Below are positions 27,804 to 37,082 of a stretch of DNA of 64,000 bases, piece after piece (position 1 is the first letter of the stretch; each line of letters starts with the position of its first letter). The translations under genes and the position numbers were made by a program. The notes under the pieces are model-generated. The model made no database searches. It was not told the DNA's origin and saw only the letters and a list, made by a program, of their open reading frames with translations. The stretch is from CAIVAT01 sp037128705. GTDB lineage: Bacteria > Bacteroidota > Bacteroidia > Bacteroidales > FEN-979. The DNA is taken from contig JBAXVX010000021.1 of the NCBI GenBank assembly GCA_037128705.1, positions 1 through 64,000 on the forward strand, in the 5' to 3' direction.

Positions 27804-30662
27804 TTAATTGATGACGGGTAATAAAATATAGACGCCCATTACATCCATCGGAAGGATGGGTTCAACCACTTTATAGACATTGCCCTTCAGTAGTTTCCTA
27901 ACACGGATATGGGAATCCACCAGGTTTTCGGCACGTTTAGTGGCAATGGGATCGGTAATTCTCCTGAAAAAGACGGGATCGTGAACCCATTTCAACTCCT
28001 CCTCCAGCCAATATTTTTGCTCACCCAGCTCTACATTCATCGAAGGGGCGGCATGCTGGAGTAATTCGAGCGCTTTCTCATGACCGATTTCATTGTTTTG
28101 CGAAACATCACCGGAGTATCCCCATAGCCACATCTCTTCGGCTACGATCTCCTTACTGTATGATTGTTCTGCTATTACATTGCGGACACGGAACTGAAAA
28201 AGAACCGTTTTTTCGGCGATCATATAAGTTCGCACCACTGCGGCCCGGGCAGCCGAACTTCCTGTTTTGTTGAGCGCGTTGTTGAGGAGAGTTTGTGACA
28301 GATTTTCCGTAAAGGGATGGTTTCGCCCGAGATAATGATACCCTTCGGGTGTGGGTGATTTGAAAGAAACAAGGATTTCGTTCTTGTCGGTCAGGAATTC
28401 TCTGAGACGCTGCGGGATGTTGATGGTAAAAATCTTAAATCCTTCCTTCTTTTCCTCTACCTGGACGCCCAGGAATCGCAATCCTTCGGTAACGAAATGT
28501 TCCACGGTTTTCACATCACCGATGGCATCGTCCATTGCCTTCAGGTCTCCTTCAATTTCGTTGGCTTTTATGGTATTCTGTGCAAAGATGCTACGGGAAA
28601 CAGTTTCACGGTTTGCCGCTTCCTCAAGGGAAGAAGAGACTTTTTTCTTTTCAGTTTCTATCTCTTCGGCCTCAAACAGGGATAACTGTTCATCAACCTG
28701 CCTTACCTGAACTGCAGGTTTGAGCAAAACGGCATTCATAACAGCCTGCATCACAGTTGAACTATTCTCCGGGAAGGGGATGGTAATCCCGGTTGACCTC
28801 CTGATGGCGACAGCTTTACGGATGAGCACTTCGAGGACAACTCCGTCGATGGGATTATTGCTCCCGTATAACAATGCCACTTCCACCGACGGTGATTGCT
28901 GGCCGAACCGGTCAATACGTCCTTCGCGCTGTTCGAGGCGGTTGGGGTTCCATGGTAGGTCATAGTGAAGTAGTGCATTGAATCCCTGCTGCAGGTTAAT
29001 ACCTTCGCTCAGACAGTCGGTAGCAATAAGCAGCCTACGGTCAGAATGATTCATCAGGTCGATCTTTTCCTTGCGGAGTTCGTCGTTCAGTTCGCTGGTA
29101 ATTACCTCGATATGCAGGTTCCTGTAAGCGCGACCTGTAAGACCCTGTTTAAATATTGTGCCGAGGTAGTTTGCCGTTTGAATGTACCGGCAAAAGATGA
29201 TTGGGTTGTAGCCGCGATCAATCCAGTTTTTGATCTTGAAAAGCGCTTCTCTGGCCTTTTGATCATGTTCAAGCCCGCGGATTTGTTCCATCCGTTTCGC
29301 AAAGCCCTGCAGCCGTCTGGATTCACTTTCTTCAACCGTACCAGATTTTCCCAGGGCAGACAGCGAGAGATTGTCATCTGACTCATGGTTCGCATCCATG
29401 ATATTGTTGTTTTCCAGGTCGGGATCCTCCTGATCTGATTCAATGTCCTCCCCGGCAAGCCTTTTTTTCTCTGCCTTCGCTTTAAGCATGACCATACCGG
29501 CAGCAGGACTGCTCATCACACCCCGCAGTAAAGCCAGGGCATCCCAATAAGTGTAGCGTTGTTTTCGCCTGTCATAGCTGTTTCCTGCCACTATATTGCG
29601 CGCATAGGATAAGATTTCGTTGAAGAGGTCACCATAAGTCCCACCTACTTTATAGGCAAGCTCTTCCGGATTCCGGTCGGGGAATTTTGTCTCTTCATCC
29701 AGCCACTTCATGATATCACCCCGCCTGCGTTGAACAAAATACCTGGCAACATCCTTTCGTTCGTTTTCATTGGCCTGCGTAATATCCAACTGACCGAATT
29801 CAGGTTTCAGAAATTCAAGCAACGACTGGAACTCTTCCTGTTTCCCGCTATGAGGGGTTGCCGTGAGAAGTATTATATGTTTGTCCTTTTTACCGGAGAG
29901 TTCGTGGAGCAAATCATGTCGTAATTGCTGGGAGTGGTTTGCACCAGCTGGTTTTGCACAGCTGTGGGCTTCATCAACCAGGATCATTTCTGGGCAATGG
30001 TCGAGGAAGACCTGCCTTTTGCTTCCCGATTTGATATAATCAATGGAGATTACCTGGAAAGGGTAGGCTCGAAAAATGTTCTCGTGGGTCCGGAGTTTTC
30101 GTTCAAGGCCGGTAGCTGTTCCTGAACGGATGATCACAGCTTCGATACCGAATTTGCTTTTCAGCTCATCCTGCCATTGATCGCAGAGGTGGGGCAGGCA
30201 GATCACTGCGAATTGCCTGATCTCTTTGCGGTCAAAAAGCTCTTTGGCAATCAGCAACCCTTCGATGGTTTTCCCGACGCCGACATCATCTGCAATTAAT
30301 AGTCTTACAACATCCTGTCTGAGCGCCATGATCAATGGCACCATCTGGTATGCCCTTGGCCTGAAAGAAAGTCGGCCCATGCAGCGGAAAGGACCTGCTG
30401 CATTTCTGAAGGAAAGACGGGATGCATTGTATAAAAGTTTTGCCGACCGGAAATCGCCCAGGTCATCAATGTCAGGTTTATTGAAATCATAAGATACGGG
30501 ATTATCATTTTCAAACCCCAGCGGTTTATAGATTCCCGTAATCTCTTCGTCAGATCCGCCAAGGGGTTTCAGCAGGAGGAGCTCTTTATCCTCCGAAGGC
30601 AGAACGACCCATGGCCTGTCTCTCAGCGTTACCAGGCTTCCTGGTTTAAAATCAAATGACAT
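27804..30662 (-). CDS. SNF2-family helicase, DrmD-like
   Basis: A 952-residue SF2 ATPase. Motifs in order are Q-like RAYQMVPL, Walker A ADDVGVGKT (about residue 129), Walker B VDEAHSC (about 231), LLTATPHSG, and in the C-terminal lobe LSEGINLQQ and QREGRIDRFGQ (about 577). Size and motif set fit DrmD, the SNF2 helicase of class 1 DISARM; the adjacent adenine methylase and DUF1998 helicase support that. It is 6 nt downstream of the 1722-aa helicase gene. Expected role: DNA translocation for discrimination or blocking of unmodified phage DNA, by analogy. Confidence 0.85.
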   Translation of the reverse strand: MSFDFKPGSLVTLRDRPWVVLPSEDKELLLLKPLGGSDEEITGIYKPLGFENDNPVSYDFNKPDIDDLGDFRSAKLLYNASRLSFRNAAGPFRCMGRLSFRPRAYQMVPLIMALRQDVVRLLIADDVGVGKTIEGLLIAKELFDRKEIRQFAVICLPHLCDQWQDELKSKFGIEAVIIRSGTATGLERKLRTHENIFRAYPFQVISIDYIKSGSKRQVFLDHCPEMILVDEAHSCAKPAGANHSQQLRHDLLHELSGKKDKHIILLTATPHSGKQEEFQSLLEFLKPEFGQLDITQANENERKDVARYFVQRRRGDIMKWLDEETKFPDRNPEELAYKVGGTYGDLFNEILSYARNIVAGNSYDRRKQRYTYWDALALLRGVMSSPAAGMVMLKAKAEKKRLAGEDIESDQEDPDLENNNIMDANHESDDNLSLSALGKSGTVEESESRRLQGFAKRMEQIRGLEHDQKAREALFKIKNWIDRGYNPIIFCRYIQTANYLGTIFKQGLTGRAYRNLHIEVITSELNDELRKEKIDLMNHSDRRLLIATDCLSEGINLQQGFNALLHYDLPWNPNRLEQREGRIDRFGQQSPSVEVALLYGSNNPIDGVVLEVLIRKAVAIRRSTGITIPFPENSSTVMQAVMNAVLLKPAVQVRQVDEQLSLFEAEEIETEKKKVSSSLEEAANRETVSRSIFAQNTIKANEIEGDLKAMDDAIGDVKTVEHFVTEGLRFLGVQVEEKKEGFKIFTINIPQRLREFLTDKNEILVSFKSPTPEGYHYLGRNHPFTENLSQTLLNNALNKTGSSAARAAVVRTYMIAEKTVLFQFRVRNVIAEQSYSKEIVAEEMWLWGYSGDVSQNNEIGHEKALELLQHAAPSMNVELGEQKYWLEEELKWVHDPVFFRRITDPIATKRAENLVDSHIRVRKLLKGNVYKVVEPILPMDVMGVYILLPVIN

Positions 30663-30668
30663 GCAACA

Positions 30669-33600
30669 TTATTTAACAGGTTTAAAAATATCAGGTCGTT
30701 TTGCTATGAAACCGGGTAATGAGTCTTTGTAATACCAAGAAAGCACCTGGTAACCCGAATTCGTGAGCGCTTTGCGCTTTTCCTGATCGTCAAGCTTAAT
30801 AGCAGGATCGTCATGGGGTGTTCCATCACAAAATAACATGATATTGGGCTTATAAAGGAAATCAGGCCGGACGTACATTTTTTCCACTTTGGGTTGGGCC
30901 TCATCCGGGAGCCGCAACCCATTTTTATAAACGTACTTCAGGAATTCATCTTCAGTACTGCTGTTCGGATCCCTTCCTGCCTGCATGGCAAAGTAGTGTT
31001 CATCATAGCTTGTAAAATTGGGTGTGGTCAACACCTCAACTGTTGATTGCATGAGCATTCGCAATGCTTCACGGACCAGATTGCGGTCAATTTCACGGTG
31101 ATGATGCTGGTTGTAATAGCTCAGCAGGTCATCATAGGTGGCAGGAACCAAATCCTCCTCAGGGATTTCAATGCCATCTCTTACAAAACATAAATCAAAC
31201 GCATATTTCATAATGGCTTTGTACACGGCAGGAGAACCAACAATCTGGGAAAGCACCCCAAGGCTTCCTTCAGAGGCTTCATAAAGGAAAATATTGGGGG
31301 TTTCAATGTCACCCATGATCGTTGCGCCAATTTCATTTGCTTCAACCTGGAAATAGGCTTCAATGGCCCTTTTCAAGGCATACATCAGCGTGATAACCCC
31401 GGACTTTCCACTCGTAAGACCAAGCGACCTGACGGGTTGCATATAAAGCGCATTTGCCGTATTTGAAGTATAAAGTTTCACGCGCCTGATATCGTCGGAG
31501 GCTCCCTCTTCATGTTCCTGCCCCTTATTTTGCCAATAACCGTTTTTAAGATGGAGTGCAAATCCGTTTTCCGGTGAGGATTTCCACTTGAAATTTACGT
31601 GTACCAGCCGGGCCGATGGAATAGCATGGATATGCAGCAGTTTTTCATCTGCCAGCATTACATGTGCTTCCATGATATTATCAAAACCACCATCGACGGA
31701 GAAAAAGGTCTTCGTGTCGAAACCCCTGCGCACCCGTTCCTCTTCCTGGCAGGTGATTCGCTGTAATTCATAGGCTCTGGTTTCCGACAATTCGACCAGG
31801 TCGGAATGGTCATATTTATCCATGCCCTGGTCAAGGTTGATGTTCACTATCGGATCTACGTTAAAACTATATTGGTCCTTCATCATAATATACCCGGAAT
31901 AGGGAGAAATCTTGGCCCTTTCCAGATTAGTCTCAGCTTCAGTCAGGATGATTCGGTCAATCCTGTATTTTGCGCCATCATGGTAGATGATATTTCGTGG
32001 TCCGAATTCATTCAGGGCAACCACCCGGGACCTTGATACATATTCACCGGACGCTTCGGCATTTTCAAGAAAAACCCTTATTGGCAATCTTGTAAAACCG
32101 TATCCGGGAAGCAAGCCTTCGGCGGCCAGATACCGGTATGGGGAAAATTCTGACTGATCCTTATTTGATGAACTTGGAGCGTTGCCTTTTTTATCCTTTG
32201 GGTCGTTCAACAGAAGGTCTCTTTGTCTTTCCGCCTGGAACAGGATGCGGTATGCCTCTCTCTTTTTATCATGTCCATCGGCATAAATCCTGTTTTCGAT
32301 GATTGATGTGGCCTCTTTGATCTGGGTTTGTGCAACCCGGTATAATTTCCGCCAACGATTGAACGCCATGTCGAATTCGGCAGAAAATCTATCAATTGCC
32401 GTCTTAATCCACTCAGCTGTGAGCCATTCGGGTAATCGCGCTGCAAATTCAGTGACTTTATATAGGTCGGCAATAGCACGATTGAAATTATCCCTAACCT
32501 TCTCCTTTTGTTCATTTGTCAATGTAAGTGCATTTTTCACCCCATCGTTAATGGGCAGCACTAACAAATTTTCCCTATCGATAATATGCCCAACAGAATT
32601 GCTTAACCCCGCAATAGGATGTCGTGTAAGAATAGAGGCATAAAGGTGGCTTGTAAGCAATTCCTGGTTCAGGAGATCAAGACGGGGTGGCGTTACAGTA
32701 CCGGCAACCATCTGAGCGGGTTGCGCGTAATAATGTCGATCGTGCGGACTGAAATTGGAGCAATAGACCATGACCAGTGCAGCCTGGCCACTGCGCCCTG
32801 CACGTCCGCTGCGCTGAGCATAATTTGAAGGTGAAGGTGGAACATTTCGCATATGTACCACATCAAGGTCTGAAATATCTATACCAAGTTCCATAGTAGG
32901 TGAGCAAAACAACACGCTGGTCTTGCCCGACCGGAAATCAGTTTCACGCTCCTTACGTTTCTGGGAATTTATTTGTCCGGTGTGTTCACGCCCTTCAATT
33001 TGCTTTATGGCATTGAAATTTGTACGGTAAAAATCCCTGAAGTATTCATTGACCTGTGGTGATCCTTGTTTGCTATAACTGCGTTGTTTAATATGGTCGA
33101 GTCTAATACTGGTTCCATCTCCACGATGCCATAAAATAGCATCGACCTTAAGCTGGTAGATAAACACATCATCCCCACTATCGGCCCTGACAAGTTTTCG
33201 GGTAAGCCACCCAGCTTCGCACAGGAAGTTGAGCAACTCGTACATTCGCTGCTGGTAATGTTCTTTTCCTCTGAGATCAATTTCCGATTCCCTTGCAATA
33301 CGCTTGAAATATCTGCCGAAAACACTTTGATAGCCTGCGCTGACCGTATAAAGATTGGCGGCTGTACTGGCCAGTTTTTCAACACGGATAAAGGTTGGCA
33401 ATTCAATCTTTTCCGAATCATCAAGCGTCCAGGGTTGCCTGAGTTTTTCCCTAATCTTTTTAGCATTCTGGCTGATCACCGCAGGTTCAAGCATCGAAAA
33501 TCCGAGAGCATAAGCTTTCCTGAAATAATCAAATACCTGGTGAAGCACCTCGACACGCTTCCTTTCACCAAATGCAGAAAGTATCTCATTGGTTCCCCAA

Positions 33601-35837
33601 AGGGCATTGTCAATGGATGATTCTTGCAGATGACGATATTCAATGGCAATTAACCCACACTGCTCCAGGTTGGGCATAACCACACGCCAGCTTCTCCTGA
33701 GGTCATAAAGGAGCCGGTACATGATGAGGTCTTTGAAGGCATCTTCATTGTCCTTTTTGGGTCCCGGAAACAGAGCAGGATTTTTCGCAAACTGCTCTTG
33801 TGGAATATTCAGTTTTGCAAACACCCGGTCTGCGATGTTAGAATAGTCGAGTGTGGTGAACTCATCAATTGCCTGGAAAATGGCTGCTCGAAGCTGACCT
33901 ACTTTAATGAAGTCATTGAAATGACCCGATTGCAAAGAGGCATCCTGCCGGTTATCAGTAAAACTCAATAGTTTCTGTCTTTCCGATGATTCGTTGAACG
34001 AGAGCATCTGCCTGATTGTCTCAAAGGCAAGAACAGTCGTGGCCGTGCTGCGTCCTTCTCCACCTAACTTGATCAGTTTGGTATATTCACCGGTTTGTCT
34101 ATCGAACAGGGTTCCAGAAGTAGGATCAAAAAGCAGGGGCTTGGCAATATACCAGCCAGAAAATTCTTTCTCCTGATCAAATGAAAAATTGCCGGTTTTA
34201 TCAAACCAGATCTTCCGGGGGATCCTGTTTTTGCGTTCTTTTTTCAGAGTGGCAGTTCCGTCTCTTCGAGGCGGATTGAACCAGGTTTCAGGCAGTGCTT
34301 CCAGGTCCCGATCTTCATCCCAAATAGGTTCGTTATCCTCCTTGTGTTGAATAAAGATATAGCCATCCAGCGAATCTTCTTCCTCCTCCTCATCTCCTGT
34401 ATTATAGAATTCCCTTGGAACAATGCTATTGCCAGAGAAATTCAACTGCACACAATAGAATTCATGGCCAGAGTACCGGCTAAAAACGAGTGGATAGATG
34501 AAACTTTTATCCGTCTCGGAATAGAGGCCGGCATCCATCAGCAGTTCACGGCTGTCCTGGTTTGCAAGAGTGGCATAGACAGAGCCTGTTTGTGCAAAAA
34601 ACTGATGAATACGGTAGGGGAGGTATGTTTTCTTCAGTGCAGGATTTTCGTTTAGTTTATTAACCCAGTCGAGCAATTCCTGTAAATGAACCAAGCACCT
34701 GGCCTCATCCTCACTAAAGAATTCCGAAAGTTGCCTTGCAATTTCCGGAATTGTGACCGGTTTTCGTCGGATGTATTGCCCCTCCCTGACTTCCAGTGCG
34801 ACTTCCTCTTCAAGCCAGTTTGCAGTAGGGTGGTTTTCCAGGTCTTCTGGTGGACCACCAACTAAAATAGACCTGTTAACAGCAGCCTTGACCTGTTCAG
34901 GGGTGACCGACATTCCATTTCCAAGACTCCGGACAAGGTATTCATTCACGATCTGGTTGCCTGATATGGTTTTACCGAAAATAAGGGAGGCGATCCGGGC
35001 AACTTCCACTTTTTGTTCCTGTAATGTTGATGTCTCGGAGGAGATCATTGTTGCCGACGTTCCGATGGTTGTAATTGTATTGTGGGCCCCCGACCTGATC
35101 CTGCGGATAAGCAGGGCGACATCAGCACCTTGTCGTCCGCGATACGTATGCAATTCATCAAAAACAAGGAATTGGATGTTGGCAAGGAAGTTATTCCGGA
35201 TCTCCACATCCCTGCCTCCTCTGGTCATCAGGAGTTCCAGCATCATATAGTTGGTGAGAATGATATGCGGAGGGTTATTTCGCATTCCTTCCTTGGTTTC
35301 CTCATCCTCCTGTCCGGTGAATTGCCCGAAGGTTATAGGAAAATCAGCCTTTTGCTGCTCTTCGTATTTTATTTTATAATCATTGATCGCCTTGTATTGT
35401 GAGTTTATCAGAGCATTCATCGGGTAAACGATCACCGCTATGGTTTTATCCTGCAATGCACCGCCAAGTTTCAGGATTTCATTAAAAATAGTCACCAGGA
35501 AAGTAAGCGATTTGCCCGAACCCGTCCCGGAGGTTACAATAAAATCCTTCCCATCCGCACCCAGTTCGATCGCCTCTGATTGATGTCGGTAAAGCTGATA
35601 TCCAGAAAATATTTTATTTAGTTCCGGATGGATTGTTCCGGTCCTAGTGAGTTCTTCAATGGTTTTCCCCTTTTCGAAAGTTGGGTTAAACTGGATAAGT
35701 GGTTCGGGCCAGAGACGCTTATCCTGAATTTCCTTATCAACAAACTTTCTGATACCAGGATCTTTGATGTTGATAAAACTCTTGATGTATTTTTTATAGT
35801 TTTCAATGAGATCGTGGTGGAAGTGGAGGATGTTCAT
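30669..35837 (-). CDS. Large DEAD/DEAH helicase with DUF1998-like region and possible C-terminal nuclease
   Basis: A 1722-residue protein. Walker A SGTGSGKS is near residue 106, a DELH box near 228, TIGTSATM follows, and the second RecA lobe carries QRSGRAGRSG near 1012. A DUF1998-like region (about 1450-1600, with GATIMGDIETPNIFLYEASEG) follows. This combination resembles DrmA plus DrmB of DISARM in one chain, or DruE of Druantia. The last 75 residues hold RPDFLY, IMLFCDG and DDQEKRKAL, a pattern like small Vsr/DUF559-type PD-(D/E)XK nucleases. It is the first structural gene of the operon, with a palindromic operator just upstream. Confidence 0.85.
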   Translation of the reverse strand: MNILHFHHDLIENYKKYIKSFINIKDPGIRKFVDKEIQDKRLWPEPLIQFNPTFEKGKTIEELTRTGTIHPELNKIFSGYQLYRHQSEAIELGADGKDFIVTSGTGSGKSLTFLVTIFNEILKLGGALQDKTIAVIVYPMNALINSQYKAINDYKIKYEEQQKADFPITFGQFTGQEDEETKEGMRNNPPHIILTNYMMLELLMTRGGRDVEIRNNFLANIQFLVFDELHTYRGRQGADVALLIRRIRSGAHNTITTIGTSATMISSETSTLQEQKVEVARIASLIFGKTISGNQIVNEYLVRSLGNGMSVTPEQVKAAVNRSILVGGPPEDLENHPTANWLEEEVALEVREGQYIRRKPVTIPEIARQLSEFFSEDEARCLVHLQELLDWVNKLNENPALKKTYLPYRIHQFFAQTGSVYATLANQDSRELLMDAGLYSETDKSFIYPLVFSRYSGHEFYCVQLNFSGNSIVPREFYNTGDEEEEEDSLDGYIFIQHKEDNEPIWDEDRDLEALPETWFNPPRRDGTATLKKERKNRIPRKIWFDKTGNFSFDQEKEFSGWYIAKPLLFDPTSGTLFDRQTGEYTKLIKLGGEGRSTATTVLAFETIRQMLSFNESSERQKLLSFTDNRQDASLQSGHFNDFIKVGQLRAAIFQAIDEFTTLDYSNIADRVFAKLNIPQEQFAKNPALFPGPKKDNEDAFKDLIMYRLLYDLRRSWRVVMPNLEQCGLIAIEYRHLQESSIDNALWGTNEILSAFGERKRVEVLHQVFDYFRKAYALGFSMLEPAVISQNAKKIREKLRQPWTLDDSEKIELPTFIRVEKLASTAANLYTVSAGYQSVFGRYFKRIARESEIDLRGKEHYQQRMYELLNFLCEAGWLTRKLVRADSGDDVFIYQLKVDAILWHRGDGTSIRLDHIKQRSYSKQGSPQVNEYFRDFYRTNFNAIKQIEGREHTGQINSQKRKERETDFRSGKTSVLFCSPTMELGIDISDLDVVHMRNVPPSPSNYAQRSGRAGRSGQAALVMVYCSNFSPHDRHYYAQPAQMVAGTVTPPRLDLLNQELLTSHLYASILTRHPIAGLSNSVGHIIDRENLLVLPINDGVKNALTLTNEQKEKVRDNFNRAIADLYKVTEFAARLPEWLTAEWIKTAIDRFSAEFDMAFNRWRKLYRVAQTQIKEATSIIENRIYADGHDKKREAYRILFQAERQRDLLLNDPKDKKGNAPSSSNKDQSEFSPYRYLAAEGLLPGYGFTRLPIRVFLENAEASGEYVSRSRVVALNEFGPRNIIYHDGAKYRIDRIILTEAETNLERAKISPYSGYIMMKDQYSFNVDPIVNINLDQGMDKYDHSDLVELSETRAYELQRITCQEEERVRRGFDTKTFFSVDGGFDNIMEAHVMLADEKLLHIHAIPSARLVHVNFKWKSSPENGFALHLKNGYWQNKGQEHEEGASDDIRRVKLYTSNTANALYMQPVRSLGLTSGKSGVITLMYALKRAIEAYFQVEANEIGATIMGDIETPNIFLYEASEGSLGVLSQIVGSPAVYKAIMKYAFDLCFVRDGIEIPEEDLVPATYDDLLSYYNQHHHREIDRNLVREALRMLMQSTVEVLTTPNFTSYDEHYFAMQAGRDPNSSTEDEFLKYVYKNGLRLPDEAQPKVEKMYVRPDFLYKPNIMLFCDGTPHDDPAIKLDDQEKRKALTNSGYQVLSWYYKDSLPGFIAKRPDIFKPVK

Positions 35838-35898
35838 AAAGATTATTTTCTAAATATTTCTTAAAATCACTTTAAAACACGCTAATGTATTGGCTAAT

Positions 35899-35917
35899 AC
35901 CGTAATTATATTACGGT
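35899..35917. promoter_or_regulatory. Palindromic operator between WYL gene and helicase operon
   Basis: ACCGTAAT-TAT-ATTACGGT is a perfect inverted repeat with 8-bp arms and a 3-nt spacer. It overlaps the stop codon of the WYL gene by one base and lies 62 nt upstream of the helicase start. Its core CGTAAT-N3-ATTACG is repeated at 37050-37064. Confidence 0.8.
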
Positions 35918-36969
35918 TAGCTATAATTTTCTACCATTCTATTCAGCATTAGTTTCATCCTTTCTTTCAGCCATCCTGGGGAAATCACCTTTGCATTATC
36001 CCGTGACCCAAGAATGAAGGAAATAAACTCATAGGTTGGATGCAATTCAAACCCGACCACCACCTTATCTTTTGTCTCCTTCAATAACCGTTGGCTATAA
36101 TGGATCGGTTGGGTGATGAGATACTGCGCTTGCTGTTTAGTGAATTCGATTTTAATTTTGGGCGGTTTCGACTGGGGAGCGATGATTCCAATGGTGTATT
36201 TGAAATATTCGCGCGGATCGAAATCTGATTTGCGATAAGGATTCTCCAATGGTTCGATCGATTTGAGCCGATCGAGGCCAAAGGTGCGGATATCCTTTTC
36301 GTTTTCATCCCAGCCAATCACATACCATCGGTTATTATATTCTTTCACCAGGTAAGGGTGAAGAATTCGGAATGTGGCCGGTGGAGCTTTGATCTTAGAT
36401 TTGCTCTTGTTGGCGGAGGGTTGCGGTTTAAATGCTTTAAATGACAAGTGTTCGATACGGATGACCTTTTTTTCTTTAATCGCCCGGATGATTGGCTCGA
36501 TATAACCGGTTCCTTCAATGTAGGGTGGGGTTTCGAACTGGACATACTCCTCAAACTCTTCCATGCTAAGGATGCGCCTGACATCTACAACGTCAATAAT
36601 ACGGTCAATGGCTTCTGCATAACGCTTTACCATATGAAAACCCCGGTACTGCCGAAGGATTTTGGCAGCAAATTCAATGGCATCGATGTCTTCCTCTTTT
36701 ACCTGGATGTTTGAAATAGAGAACTCAGGATCCTCATAATAATATCCGCGTTTCATGCGATCGTACCGGATGGGGGCATAATATCCCGGTTCAGGATCAT
36801 CCTTCATGGCCTTCAGATCCTTTTCAATGGTTGACCTGGAGATTTGCTGGTCAAGCCGCTGGCTGCATCGCTCAATCAGGTACTCAATACCGGGATAAGA
36901 CCGCTGTTTGTTGCGGATGCATGCATCGATAACCTGGTAGCGGGCGAATGAATGTTTTGTAACAGGCAT
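35917..36969 (-). CDS. WYL-domain transcriptional regulator
   Basis: A 350-residue regulator. The N-terminal half is a helix-turn-helix region (about 1-65, with STIEKDLKAMK as recognition helix area). The middle WYL domain (about 145-250) includes RILHPYLVKEYNNRWYVIGWD, with the hallmark WY pair, followed by a WCX-like C-terminal part. WYL proteins of the BrxR/CapW kind repress defence operons and respond to infection signals. The gene heads the leftward DISARM-like operon, and palindromic sites with identical half sites lie over its own promoter and upstream of the next gene, so autorepression and operon control are likely. Confidence 0.88.
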   Translation of the reverse strand: MPVTKHSFARYQVIDACIRNKQRSYPGIEYLIERCSQRLDQQISRSTIEKDLKAMKDDPEPGYYAPIRYDRMKRGYYYEDPEFSISNIQVKEEDIDAIEFAAKILRQYRGFHMVKRYAEAIDRIIDVVDVRRILSMEEFEEYVQFETPPYIEGTGYIEPIIRAIKEKKVIRIEHLSFKAFKPQPSANKSKSKIKAPPATFRILHPYLVKEYNNRWYVIGWDENEKDIRTFGLDRLKSIEPLENPYRKSDFDPREYFKYTIGIIAPQSKPPKIKIEFTKQQAQYLITQPIHYSQRLLKETKDKVVVGFELHPTYEFISFILGSRDNAKVISPGWLKERMKLMLNRMVENYS

Positions 36970-37027
36970 AGGCTGTGGAATTGGGCTGATACAAACGCTG
37001 CAGGTGATGTTTCCTTTTGCAACATAT

Positions 37028-37035
37028 CAAATGTA
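37028..37035 (-). promoter_or_regulatory. -7 box of the WYL regulator promoter
   Basis: On the minus strand TACATTTG fits TAnnTTTG. The -33 position, 19-20 nt upstream, falls inside the palindrome at 37050-37064, so a bound regulator would block RNA polymerase. The start codon is about 60 nt downstream. Confidence 0.6.
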
Positions 37036-37049
37036 TAACTAAATGTGAA

Positions 37050-37064
37050 CGTAATAACATTACG
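37050..37064. promoter_or_regulatory. Palindromic operator at the WYL promoter
   Basis: CGTAAT-AAC-ATTACG, a perfect 6-bp inverted repeat with a 3-nt spacer. Half sites are identical to those of the site at 35899-35917. Confidence 0.78.
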
Positions 37065-37082
37065 GAAAAAAAATCGTGACAC

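Noticed and set aside
16391..36969. BREX system
   Set aside because: The adenine methylase resembles PglX, but there is no PglZ, BrxC-like ATPase or Lon-like protease.
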